Source of the DNA: Mycolicibacterium sp. MU0053
Lineage (GTDB): Bacteria > Actinomycetota > Actinomycetes > Mycobacteriales > Mycobacteriaceae
NCBI RefSeq assembly: GCF_963378095.1
Contig: NZ_OY726397.1
Span: 3,658,001-3,722,000, forward strand
Direction of reading: 5' to 3'
DNA length: 64,000 nucleotides
The notes beneath the pieces were generated by a model. That model had not been told where the DNA came from. It worked only from the letters and a program-made list of their open reading frames with translations, and made no database searches. Positions 46,648 to 57,454 of the stretch are shown piece after piece; position 1 is the first letter of the stretch, and every line of letters begins with the position of its first letter. Made by a program: the position numbers and the translations under genes.

Positions 46648-49600
46648 GAACCCTCCTGGGGTCGGTGGTGGGCCGGGCAGCTGGGACGCACCGGGCAGTG
46701 CGTGCAGCCGCTGTTGACGCGGGCGCGGAACTCGGGGCCGGCGGTTTCGGCGGCGGCCCGGTGCATCTCCGCGCGCCATTCTTGCCGGAACTCCCGCGTC
46801 ATTGGATCCTGGTCGCGCTGGGTGGCCCCGGATGCACCCGGTTTGCCGAGGTAGACGAGCTTGCCGCCGCCCGGCTCGGAGCCCTGCGGAAGCAGACCCT
46901 GGGCGACCGCGAGCTGATAGGCCGCCAACTGCGCGTGTCGCTGCGCGTCCTCCTTGCTGACCGGACTCTTGCCGGTCTTGAGGTCCACGATCACCAGGCG
47001 GTCCTCGGCGTCGCGCTCGAGCCGGTCGATGCGCCCGCGCACCCGCACGGCCGGCAGCGTCGGATCCGGCGCCGGCAGCACCCCGTCGACCTCGACCTCG
47101 GTGCCCACCTCGGTCAACTCCGGTCGCGATTCCTCCCGCCAGCGCGCGAAGGTCTCGACCATCGCGCGGTGGCGCTGCAGCTCATTGTGGGCGTACCACC
47201 GCGATTCGAACGGCAACCCGTCCCAGACCTGCTCGAGGCGAGTCAGCATCGCGGCCTCGTCCGCGCCGGGCTGCGCGATCAACGCGTGCACCACCGTGCC
47301 GAGCGCCGACCGCAGTTCGCGGGCGTTCGAGCCGCCGTGGCGCTCCATCAGCCAGCGCAGCGGACAGTCCTGCACGAGCTGCAGCGTCGACGGGGACATC
47401 GAGACAGTGGGGGCGTCCGCACCGGGCCCGGGGTGCTGCCACAGCGGTGCGGTGGTGCTGACCGGAATCATGGCCTGCCACTCGGCGGGATGCGCACCGG
47501 GCACCCCGGCGTTGGCGAGCCGGGCCAATTGTGCTGCCGCGCACGAACGTTCAGCATCGTCGACCACGCCGTCGGGCGCGCAGACCACCGCGCGCAGCCG
47601 GCCCACCACCGAGGACGCGGACAGTACCGGGGGGGCGACCACCGGCGGCAGCACCTGATCCGTGCCGTCGTCGCCGGTGGCCAGGCGTGCGATGTCGTAG
47701 AAGAACGGTGACGGCACCCGCAGACCGTCGTCGGAATCGGTGGCCGACCCGTCGACCGCGGTGACGGTCAGCCGCCGCCGTGCCCGGCCCACCGCGGTGA
47801 TCAACAGCCGTCGTTCCTCGGCGATCAGCGGCGACCGGTCGCAGGCATCGGCCCCGATGCCGGCCAGCACATCGAGCAGGCGCTGGGTATCGAGCACCCC
47901 GCCGCGCGGAACCGTGTTGGGCCACAACCCTTCCTGTAGTCCCGCGATGACCACGGTGTCCCAGTCCCGGTCCAGCGCCTGGTGCGGACTCAGGATCGGC
48001 ACCGCCTCGACGGGCGTCGCGGGCTCGACGGCCGGGGTGGGCAGCTGCAGTGCCCAGACGTGTTCGGCCAGGCCCGACACCGTGGCGCCGGCGGTGCGGG
48101 ACACGTACTGGTCGGCGACGTCGAACAACGCGAGCACCGCGTCGAGGTCCGCGTGGGCGCGACGGGCGCTCTCCCCGCCCCGCTCGGCCGCGTGGCCCAG
48201 TCGGCGTTGCAGGCCGCTGCGCTGCCAGGCCTGCCAGAGCACCGAACGCGGATCGGCCTGGGCGGCCACGCCGGCCGCCGCGGCGTCGAGTACGGCCTTC
48301 ACCCGGCGCAGCGGCCGAGCGTGCGCGGGCGCCAATGCGTCCGGAACGCCGTCGCGCAGGGTCGCGATGAGCAGGTCACCGAAGTCCACCGCGGTCACCG
48401 ATTGGCGTCGCAATGCGCGTCGCAACTGCCGCAGCGACACCGGGTCCACCCGGCCGATGGGTCCGGTCAACAGCCCGCGGGCCTGCTCGGCGGTCAATCC
48501 GTCGACCGTGGCCGCCAGCACCGTGAGCAGCGCCCGGACCGTGGCGTTGGCCGCCAGCGGCGGATGCGCGGCAGGGTCGGCCACCGGTACCCCGGCCGCG
48601 CGCAGGATGCGCGGCAGGGCCGTGCCGATGCCCGACACCGACCGCACGATGACGGCCATCTGTGACCAGGGCACGCCGTCGATGAGGTGGGTGCGGCGCA
48701 GGGTGTCGGCGATCAGCGTCGCCTCGGCGTGCTCCGAGGCCGCCAGGGTCGCCGTCACGACCCCGGAATCGGTACGGGCGCTGCGGACTTCGCGGGCCGG
48801 GCCGGCGCCGGGCAGCAGCCCGGCCAGCCCCGTCAGCACGGCGCTGACGGGGGCGGTGCACCGGTGCGAGTCCACCAACGTCACGGCGGGCCAGGCGTCC
48901 TCGAGCAGCAACGCGGGGTCGGCGCCCCGGAAGCCGAAGGCCGCCTGATTCGGGTCGCCGGCAACGACGGCGAGGTCGGCCCCGGCGGCCAGCATCCGGA
49001 CCAGTCGCGCGGTCTGCGGGTCGAGGTGCTGGGCGTCGTCGACCAGCAGCACCCGCACCCGGGCACGTTCGGCGGCCAACAACTCCGGGTCGACGCCGAA
49101 GGCCTCCAGCGCCGCTCCGACCAGTTCGGCCGCGCCCAACGCCGGGACGCTGGCCTGCGGCGCCGCGGTGCCCACCGCCGAACGCAGCAGCATCACGTGC
49201 TCGTACTGCTGGGCGAACCGCCCCGCCGCGGTCCACTCGGGGCGGCGCGCGGACCTGCCGAGCCGCTGCAACCGCAGCGGGTCGATGCCGCGTTCGGTGC
49301 AGCGCGCCAGCAGGTCACGCAGTTCGGTGGCGAAGCCCGCGGTGCCCAGCGCCGCGTGCAACTCCGGCGGCCAGTGCTCGGCGCCGTCCTCGAGATCACC
49401 GGCGAGCAGTTCCCGGATCACCCCGTCCTGCTCGGCGCCGGTGATCAACCGCGGCGGCGGATCCCCGACCCGCTGGGCCGCCGATCGCAGCACCGCGAAC
49501 GCGTAGGCGTGCACCGAGCGCACCAGCGGTTGGCGTACCACGGCCGGGCCCGCCCCGGCGCCGCCGGCGGTCAGCAACGCCGCGGTCAGGGCGCTGCGGA

Positions 49601-49805
49601 CGCGGCCACTGACCCGGCCCGAACCGGTAAGCAGCAGAACCGATTCCGGGTCGGCGCCGGCCGCGATCCGCGCGGTGGCCACCTCGATGAGCAGGCTGGA
49701 GGTGCCCGTCCCCGCACCACCCAGGACGCGAAAGGTGCCGCGCAGCGCCGGGTCGAGGAACTCGGAACGCGCAGAAGCCGCGGACGCGGTGTGCGGGGTA
49801 GCCAT
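46644..49805 (-). CDS. adnA: AdnA subunit of the AdnAB helicase-nuclease
   Basis: 1053 residues from ATG 49805. The N-terminal motor is degenerate: the P-loop reads GGAGTGTS (~29-36), with Thr in place of the catalytic Lys, so it probably cannot hydrolyse ATP. Other motifs remain (LLVDDAQHLD, GDPNQAAFGFRGA). The C-terminal nuclease is complete: VIVDLKTGKSP, AAYQLAVAQG, and four Fe-S cysteines (one in QDCPLRWL, then CTHCPVRPSC). AdnB is reported as the working motor, AdnA as a nuclease with a vestigial one. Overlaps adnB by four bases. Confidence 0.95.
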   Translation of the reverse strand: MATPHTASAASARSEFLDPALRGTFRVLGGAGTGTSSLLIEVATARIAAGADPESVLLLTGSGRVSGRVRSALTAALLTAGGAGAGPAVVRQPLVRSVHAYAFAVLRSAAQRVGDPPPRLITGAEQDGVIRELLAGDLEDGAEHWPPELHAALGTAGFATELRDLLARCTERGIDPLRLQRLGRSARRPEWTAAGRFAQQYEHVMLLRSAVGTAAPQASVPALGAAELVGAALEAFGVDPELLAAERARVRVLLVDDAQHLDPQTARLVRMLAAGADLAVVAGDPNQAAFGFRGADPALLLEDAWPAVTLVDSHRCTAPVSAVLTGLAGLLPGAGPAREVRSARTDSGVVTATLAASEHAEATLIADTLRRTHLIDGVPWSQMAVIVRSVSGIGTALPRILRAAGVPVADPAAHPPLAANATVRALLTVLAATVDGLTAEQARGLLTGPIGRVDPVSLRQLRRALRRQSVTAVDFGDLLIATLRDGVPDALAPAHARPLRRVKAVLDAAAAGVAAQADPRSVLWQAWQRSGLQRRLGHAAERGGESARRAHADLDAVLALFDVADQYVSRTAGATVSGLAEHVWALQLPTPAVEPATPVEAVPILSPHQALDRDWDTVVIAGLQEGLWPNTVPRGGVLDTQRLLDVLAGIGADACDRSPLIAEERRLLITAVGRARRRLTVTAVDGSATDSDDGLRVPSPFFYDIARLATGDDGTDQVLPPVVAPPVLSASSVVGRLRAVVCAPDGVVDDAERSCAAAQLARLANAGVPGAHPAEWQAMIPVSTTAPLWQHPGPGADAPTVSMSPSTLQLVQDCPLRWLMERHGGSNARELRSALGTVVHALIAQPGADEAAMLTRLEQVWDGLPFESRWYAHNELQRHRAMVETFARWREESRPELTEVGTEVEVDGVLPAPDPTLPAVRVRGRIDRLERDAEDRLVIVDLKTGKSPVSKEDAQRHAQLAAYQLAVAQGLLPQGSEPGGGKLVYLGKPGASGATQRDQDPMTREFRQEWRAEMHRAAAETAGPEFRARVNSGCTHCPVRPSCPAHHRPQEGS

Positions 49806-49871
49806 GCCGACATGACACCACCGGGGTATGACATTCCGGCCCGGCCGGGCCCACCTGGCACGATCGAGGGC

Positions 49872-50645
49872 GTGCCCGAACCCCTTCATGTGCATCGTTA
49901 CGGACCGGCCGGCGCCCCGCAGGTGCTCGCCCTGCACGGCCTGACGGGCCACGGCCAACGCTGGCAACACCTGGCGCAGACCCACCTGCCCGATGTTGCG
50001 GTGGCCGCGCCGGATCTGCTCGGGCACGGCCGCTCGTCGTGGGCGGCGCCGTGGACCATCGACGCGAACGTGGCGGCGCTGGCGGCGCTGCTCGAGGGCC
50101 CGGTGGTGGTGGCCGCACATTCGTTCGGCGCCGCGATCGCCCTCAACCTGGCGGCCACCCGACCCGATCTGGTCTCGGCGCTGGTGCTGCTGGACCCGGC
50201 CGTCGGACTCGATGGGGACTGGATGCGCGACATCGCCGAGGCGATGTTCGCCGCACCCGATTACACCGACCGCGCCGAGGCCCGCAACGAGAAGAGCCAC
50301 GGCTCGTGGGGCGATGTCGACGACGCCCAACTCGACGCCGAGCTGGACGAACATCTGATCACACTGCCCAACGGCCGGGTGGGATGGCGCCTCTGCATCC
50401 CGGCGATGCTGTCCTACTGGAGCGAGCTGGCCCGCGACATCGTGGTGCCGGCCGACCCGATGGCCGTCACCGTGGTGCGGGCCGGCCGCACCCGACCGCC
50501 GTACGTCAACGCCGAGTTCCTCGCCGCGTTGCGGGGCCGCCTCGGGGCAGCGTTGACGGTCACCGAATTCGATTGCAACCACATGATTCCGCACGCCCGG
50601 CCCGCCGAGACGGCCGCGCTCATCCGGGCCGCACTCCAGGGCTGA
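49872..50645 (+). CDS. lipV: Alpha/beta hydrolase LipV-like
   Basis: 257 residues, GTG 49872. Motifs: oxyanion HGLTGHGQRW (~20), nucleophile elbow AAHSFGAAIAL (~93; Ala at the first position of GxSxG), acid in LLDPAVG or NAEFLA region, and His in DCNHMIPH (~240). Matches Rv3203 LipV, a carboxylesterase. It is 30 bp-coupled with the ATL gene downstream (3 bp gap). Divergent from adnA. Confidence 0.9.
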   Translation: MPEPLHVHRYGPAGAPQVLALHGLTGHGQRWQHLAQTHLPDVAVAAPDLLGHGRSSWAAPWTIDANVAALAALLEGPVVVAAHSFGAAIALNLAATRPDLVSALVLLDPAVGLDGDWMRDIAEAMFAAPDYTDRAEARNEKSHGSWGDVDDAQLDAELDEHLITLPNGRVGWRLCIPAMLSYWSELARDIVVPADPMAVTVVRAGRTRPPYVNAEFLAALRGRLGAALTVTEFDCNHMIPHARPAETAALIRAALQG

Positions 50646-50647
50646 AG

Positions 50648-50953
50648 ATGGCCGCCGTGACCGATGAACAAGTGGAGCGGGTCCGGGCGCTGGTGGCCTC
50701 GATCCCGGTCGGCCGGGTCGCCACCTACGGTGACATCGCAGCTGCGGCGGGACTTTCCAGCCCCCGCATCACCGGCTGGATCATGCGCACCGACGCCGCC
50801 GACCTACCGTGGCATCGGGTGATCGCCGCCTCGGGCCGACCGGCGCCGCAGCTGCGCACCCGCCAGCTGGAGTTGCTGCGCGCCGAGGGGGTGCTGGCCG
50901 TCGACGGTCGAGTGCCCCTGCGCGGCAAGGACTCCGCGCGCCACACGTTTTAG
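50648..50953 (+). CDS. Alkyltransferase-like (ATL) DNA repair protein
   Basis: 101 residues. O6-alkylguanine-DNA alkyltransferase fold: VGRVATYGDIAAAAGLSSPR (HTH) and the active-site stretch PWHRVIAASG. The acceptor Cys of MGMT (PCHR) is Trp here (W55), which defines ATL proteins: they bind O6-alkylguanine and hand it to nucleotide excision repair without transferring the alkyl group. Corresponds to Rv3204. ATG 50648, 3 bp after lipV. Its stop overlaps that of the convergent TIGR02569 gene. Confidence 0.92.
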   Translation: MAAVTDEQVERVRALVASIPVGRVATYGDIAAAAGLSSPRITGWIMRTDAADLPWHRVIAASGRPAPQLRTRQLELLRAEGVLAVDGRVPLRGKDSARHTF

Positions 50954-51804
50954 AGTGCCAGCCGCACCAAGGCCGCGGTGCGCGCCAAACCGGGGAAGGC
51001 CGCCGCCGTCGAACGCGGGTGCAAGGCGTGCACCGCGAGGCGGAACATCAACGCGCGCAACAACATCTGCGGCCACTCCGGCAGTGCATTCCAGCGTTCG
51101 ATGAGGCCGTCGTCGGCGTCACCCCACGCCAACGCGTCGACGACGACGACACCGGCGGCCCACGACGGCGGCCGCCAGTACGGCGTGATGTCGGTGATGC
51201 CGGGCGCCGCCGTACCGGCGAACAGCACCGTCCCGTAAAGATCGCCGTGCACCAGCTGATTGGGGCTCTTGGTGGGTTTGCGCAACTCGGCGAGCTGGTT
51301 GAGCAGATCCACGGAGCGTTGGCCGTCGGCCGAGCCGGGTGCCACCCGAGCCTCCGACGGCAGCGAATGCAGCGGGCGTTCCTCCCAGGCGGCGCGGTCG
51401 GCCGCGATGAACACGTCGACGTCGGCCCACGGCGCGATCGGCGGCTGGGTGAGGAATCGGGGCCGCTCCAGCTTCGCGGTGGCCTCGTGCAGCCGCACCG
51501 CGGCGGAGACCACCTCGTCGTGGCGCGGTTCCGGGGTGCCCGCCACGAAGGTGTCGGCCCGCCAGCCCGAGACGACATAGCGGCCGTCGGTGGAGCGGAC
51601 CGGCCGCGCCAGGCGCACCCCGTCGACGAACAACGTCTCGCGCACCTTGGCCGACCAGGCCGCCCGGGCGTGGTCGGCGACCATCGACAACACCACCTCG
51701 CCGCTGCGCCAGCCGCCCTCCCAGCCTGCCCCGAGCGGCGTGGGTTCGACCCCGCTCAGACCAAACGCCGTCAAGACATGCTGGGGCGGTCGATCGGCGG
51801 TCAC
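50950..51804 (-). CDS. TIGR02569 family protein, phosphotransferase-like
   Basis: 284 residues, Rv3205c-like actinobacterial family. A kinase-like catalytic loop is visible as VHGDLYGTVLFAG (~187), followed by ITDITPYWRP where the family has its metal-binding Asp. The N-terminus lacks a normal P-loop. Substrate unknown. GTG start 51804. The gene lies 3' of moeB-like in reverse order and ends in the ATL stop (TTAG shared). Confidence 0.88.
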   Translation of the reverse strand: MTADRPPQHVLTAFGLSGVEPTPLGAGWEGGWRSGEVVLSMVADHARAAWSAKVRETLFVDGVRLARPVRSTDGRYVVSGWRADTFVAGTPEPRHDEVVSAAVRLHEATAKLERPRFLTQPPIAPWADVDVFIAADRAAWEERPLHSLPSEARVAPGSADGQRSVDLLNQLAELRKPTKSPNQLVHGDLYGTVLFAGTAAPGITDITPYWRPPSWAAGVVVVDALAWGDADDGLIERWNALPEWPQMLLRALMFRLAVHALHPRSTAAAFPGLARTAALVRLAL

Positions 51805-51872
51805 ACCGCCACCCTATAGGCGGATGGCCCGCACAACGGACGCTGACCAGCTGTGTCGCGGAATTCGACGGT

Positions 51873-53048
51873 TCAGTACATCGCCATGTCGGGTTCGTAC
51901 TGTTCGGCCCAGGCGGCGATGCCGCCCTGCAGATGCACCGCGTCGGTGAAGCCGGCCTTTCGCACCGTCGCCAACGCCTCGGCCGAGCGCACCCCGGTCT
52001 TGCAGTACAGCACCGCGAACCGGTCGTGCGGCAAGTTGGCAAGCCCGGCACCGGATTCCAGCGTCGACTTCGGGATCAGCCGCGCGCCGGCGATGTGGTT
52101 GATCTCCCATTCAACGGGCTCCCGCACATCGACGAGCACCAGGTTCTTCCCGGCGTCAAGCAGCTCGCGCAGTTCCCGCGGCGTGATCGTCGAGTCCCGG
52201 GTGGCGTCGGCGGCCGGCTGCGGGGCGATGCCGCAGAACACGTCGTAGTCGATCAGCTCGGTGATCTTGGGCGTGGCCGGATCCTTGCGGATCGTGATGG
52301 TGCGGTAGCTCATCTCCAGCGCGTTGTACATCAGCAGCCGGCCCAGCAGCGACTCCCCCATCCCGGTGATCAGCTTGATGGCCTCGGTGCCCATCACCGC
52401 GCCGACCGAGGCGCACAGGATGCCCAGCACGCCGCCCTCGGCGCAGGACGGGACCAGGCCCGGCGGCGGCGGTTCGGGGTACAGGTCGCGATAGTTCAGG
52501 CCCAGCCCGTTCGGGGCGTCCTCCCAGAACACCGAGATCTGGCCCTCGAAGCGGAAGATGGATCCCCAGACATAGGGTTTGCCGGCCAGCGCGGCGGCGT
52601 CGTTGACCAGGTAGCGGGTCGCGAAGTTGTCGGTGCCGTCCAGGATCAGGTCGTACTGGGAGAACAGTTCGACGGCGTTGTCGGGCGACAGCCGGATCTC
52701 ATGCAGGACCACCTGGACCAGCGGGTTGATCTCCAGGATGGAGTCGCGGGCGCTCTCGGCCTTGGGGCGGCCGATGTCCTTGACGCCGTGGATGATCTGC
52801 CGTTGCAGGTTGGACTCGTCGACCACGTCGAAGTCGACGATCCCGAGCGTGCCGACCCCGGCCGCGGCCAGGTACAGCAGCGTCGGCGAGCCCAGCCCGC
52901 CGCCGCCGATGACCAGCACTCGGGCGTTCTTGAGCCGCTTCTGCCCCTCGACGCCGAGGTCGGGAAGGATCAGGTGCCGGCTGTAGCGCGCGATCTCCTC
53001 GCGGGTCAGCTCGGCGGCCGGTGCCACCAACGGGGGCAGTGTGGACAC
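51873..53048 (-). CDS. moeZ: MoeZ-type adenylyltransferase/sulfurtransferase
   Basis: 391 residues. N-terminal E1-like domain: VLVIGGGGLGSPTLLYLAAAG (ATP site, ~45-65), DGTDNFATRYLVND and the adenylation region. C-terminal rhodanese domain with active Cys in YCKTGVRSAEA (~352). It adenylates and thiocarboxylates ubiquitin-like sulfur carriers (MoaD, CysO). The four zinc cysteines of E. coli MoeB are not all present, as in mycobacterial MoeZR. Annotated moeB1 in M. tuberculosis (Rv3206c). GTG 53048 with AGGAG upstream. Confidence 0.94.
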   Translation of the reverse strand: MSTLPPLVAPAAELTREEIARYSRHLILPDLGVEGQKRLKNARVLVIGGGGLGSPTLLYLAAAGVGTLGIVDFDVVDESNLQRQIIHGVKDIGRPKAESARDSILEINPLVQVVLHEIRLSPDNAVELFSQYDLILDGTDNFATRYLVNDAAALAGKPYVWGSIFRFEGQISVFWEDAPNGLGLNYRDLYPEPPPPGLVPSCAEGGVLGILCASVGAVMGTEAIKLITGMGESLLGRLLMYNALEMSYRTITIRKDPATPKITELIDYDVFCGIAPQPAADATRDSTITPRELRELLDAGKNLVLVDVREPVEWEINHIAGARLIPKSTLESGAGLANLPHDRFAVLYCKTGVRSAEALATVRKAGFTDAVHLQGGIAAWAEQYEPDMAMY

Positions 53049-53125
53049 GAGCGATCTCCTCTGACGGGGACGACCTTCGATTATCGCAAATCACGCCCGA
53101 TTCGCACCAAGGTCCAACCCGGTAG

Positions 53126-55338
<2,213 letters not shown>

Positions 55339-55594
55339 GCTGAACCTCTTCCTTGAAATCTCGGGCCGAAATGCTCTCCCGAAGGCTAGTGCACGCGGCA
55401 CCACCGGCGCCGCGCCAGGCGTTCGCGGTCAGCGAAGCCCCCGCGCCGATTGTCCTGACCTGCCCCGATGAACATCGGCCGAGTTTCCGACACACCCTGC
55501 GCCGTGCGCCTGCGACCGGCCCCCGGACCGATACGATCCGTGAAGGATGTGACGGGAGTGATCAAAGTGATTTGGTGGTACGGAGGGTGACGCA

Positions 55595-56410
55595 ATGAGC
55601 AGGCCCTACTGGAGCGGCGGACGTTCGCGCGGCGGTAACACCTACGCAGACGACGGCGACCACGCCCCCACAGACCACGGCACCGGGGAGCACAGCCCGG
55701 CCGGCGACTACGACCGCCCGTCCTACGAGAGCCCGTACGACTCCAGCGGGTACGACTCCAGCGGGTACGACAACGACGCCACCGAGCTGATCGACGTCGA
55801 GGACTACGACGGCTACGAGTACCGCGACACCCGCTGGCGCTGGATCGCCGGCGCGGCCGCGGCGGTGCTGTTCATCGTGGTCGTCGCGATCGCCACTGTG
55901 CTGGGCAACGACAGCGCCACGTCCACGTCGCCGACCGAGTCCAACGAAGTCAGCGCGCCCGCGCAGGACAGCGCCCCGGCGACCTCCCGCGCGCCGCGCA
56001 CCGTGATCGCCACCCCAGCGCCGGGACCGGCGACCGACCTGGCGCCCGAGACCGTCGTCACCGTCACGCCGACCCCGTCGGCCGTGCATCCCGCGCCGGC
56101 CGCGCCGCCGCCACCGCCGCTGGCCGAGGCGCCCGCCGCGGATCGCACCATCACCTACACGGTGACCGGCGAGCGTCAGCTGTTCGACCTGGTGACCATC
56201 ATCTACACCGATGAGCAGGGCTTTCCCCGCACCGAGATCAACGCGGCCCTGCCGTGGACGCGGACCGTCGCCCTCAATCCCGGCGTCCAGACCCAGTCGG
56301 TCACCGCCACCAGCGTCACCGGCCGGCTCAACTGTGTGATCACCGACGGAAACGGCGCCACCGTGATCGCGCAGAACAACAACACGCTGATCACGACCTG
56401 CACGAAGTAG
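55595..56410 (+). CDS. MmpS-like domain membrane protein
   Basis: 271 residues, Rv3209-like. Tyr/Asp/Ser-rich cytosolic N-terminus (~75 residues) with a 15-bp tandem repeat giving YDSSGYDSSGYD. One membrane helix (WIAGAAAAVLFIVVVAIATVL), a Thr/Pro linker, then a C-terminal ~85-residue beta domain (ITYTVTGERQLFDLVTIIYT ... NCVITDGNG) as in MmpS siderophore/lipid-export accessory proteins. No mmpL gene is adjacent. ATG with GAGGGTG upstream. Confidence 0.9.
   Translation: MSRPYWSGGRSRGGNTYADDGDHAPTDHGTGEHSPAGDYDRPSYESPYDSSGYDSSGYDNDATELIDVEDYDGYEYRDTRWRWIAGAAAAVLFIVVVAIATVLGNDSATSTSPTESNEVSAPAQDSAPATSRAPRTVIATPAPGPATDLAPETVVTVTPTPSAVHPAPAAPPPPPLAEAPAADRTITYTVTGERQLFDLVTIIYTDEQGFPRTEINAALPWTRTVALNPGVQTQSVTATSVTGRLNCVITDGNGATVIAQNNNTLITTCTK
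55736..55771 (+). repeat. 15-bp tandem repeat in MmpS-like gene
   Basis: TACGACTCCAGCGGG occurs twice in tandem and a third copy begins; in frame, adding YDSSG units. Copy number may vary between strains. Confidence 0.8.
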
Positions 56411-56472
56411 CCGGATCGAGTTGTCGCCCGGCCTCTTCCTCGCGGAACTACACCGCTCGTCGAACCGGCCGC

Positions 56473-57165
56473 TCAGGCCAGGCCGAGATGCGCCATCCGC
56501 TCGGCGTGGGTGCGCTGCAACCGGTCGAAGAACTCGGTGAGCTGACCGAGGCCGTCGGTGCTGGAGACCACCAGGTCGACGAGTTCGTCGTGGTCGGCCA
56601 GCACATACTGGGCCTGGGTGATCGCCTCGCCGAGCAGCCGCCGCGACCACAGCGCCAGGCGGCTGCGGTGCACATCGCTGGCCGCGACCGCCTCGCGCAC
56701 CTCGGCGACGGCAAACTGCGAGTGGCCCGTCTCGGCGAGTACACCGCGCACCACGTCGGCGACCTCGGCGGGCAGCACGTCGGTGATCTCGAGGTAGAAG
56801 TCGGCGGCCAGCGCATCCCCGACGTAGGTCTTGACCAACGCCTCCAGCCAGGTGCTCGGCGTCGTCAGGCTGTGGTAGTCCTCGAGCGTCGAGGCGTACT
56901 GCGACATCGCCGAGATAACGTCGACGCCTCTGCGCTCCAACGCATTTCGGAGTAGCTCGTAGTGCCCCATCTCGGCCGCCGCCATGGCCGCCATGTTGAT
57001 GCGCCCGGCCAGATTGGGCGCCATCCGGGCCTCTTCGGTGAGCCGATAGAAGGCCGCCACCTCGCCGTAGGCGAGCAGGCCGAAAAGCTTGTCGACGCCC
57101 GGATGATCGGCGGTGATCCTCGATGCTCGCGCCTGCTCTCCGGCCGCGGGCTGCGTCGAACTCAT
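56473..57165 (-). CDS. Ferritin-like fold protein (Rv3210c-like)
   Basis: 230 residues, mostly helical. Possible diiron ligands occur in a four-helix pattern: E in GEVAAFYRLTEEAR (~35), EMGHYE (~66-71), DFYLEI (~120) and ETGHSQFAVAEV (~140), i.e. two ExxH-like pairs. The family resembles ferritin-like and tRNA-MiaE-type proteins. Function unknown. ATG 57165. Divergent from rhlE. Confidence 0.87.
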   Translation of the reverse strand: MSSTQPAAGEQARASRITADHPGVDKLFGLLAYGEVAAFYRLTEEARMAPNLAGRINMAAMAAAEMGHYELLRNALERRGVDVISAMSQYASTLEDYHSLTTPSTWLEALVKTYVGDALAADFYLEITDVLPAEVADVVRGVLAETGHSQFAVAEVREAVAASDVHRSRLALWSRRLLGEAITQAQYVLADHDELVDLVVSSTDGLGQLTEFFDRLQRTHAERMAHLGLA

Positions 57166-57454
57166 GCGCTCACCTTATCCATCTGAGCCGCCGTCGCAGC
57201 GCGCCGGCACCGACGATGTCGGCGAGCAGCTACAATGGCGTGCGTTGGGTGCCTTCGGGCCGCCCCTCATGGAAATGTGCGTGCACGTGCACGGCCCGCC
57301 TTCACGCGCTGGGCCCGGCGAATTCGGTGTCGCGAGATACCGGGGTTTGTTTCTCTACGACTCGTGCGCGCGGACGACGCGACGAGAACCAGAGATCGAG
57401 TGAAACCTCGGCATGTGACTCGCAGACAACACCGAAAGGTCCTACCCCTCCCTC
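57166..57454 (+). promoter_or_regulatory. Long 5' leader of rhlE
   Basis: 289-bp gap. Contains a perfect 14-bp palindrome CGTGCACGTGCACG (57280-57293), an AT-richer stretch (GGGTTTGTTTCTCTACGAC, ~57343-57361) and near the gene AAAGGTCC before the ATG. RNA helicase genes often have regulated leaders (cold, autoregulation), but nothing is proven here. Confidence 0.35.

Noticed and set aside
49806-50594. N-terminal extension of adnA
   Set aside because: The frame stays open but runs opposite lipV; the ATG at 49805 gives the known AdnA size and start.
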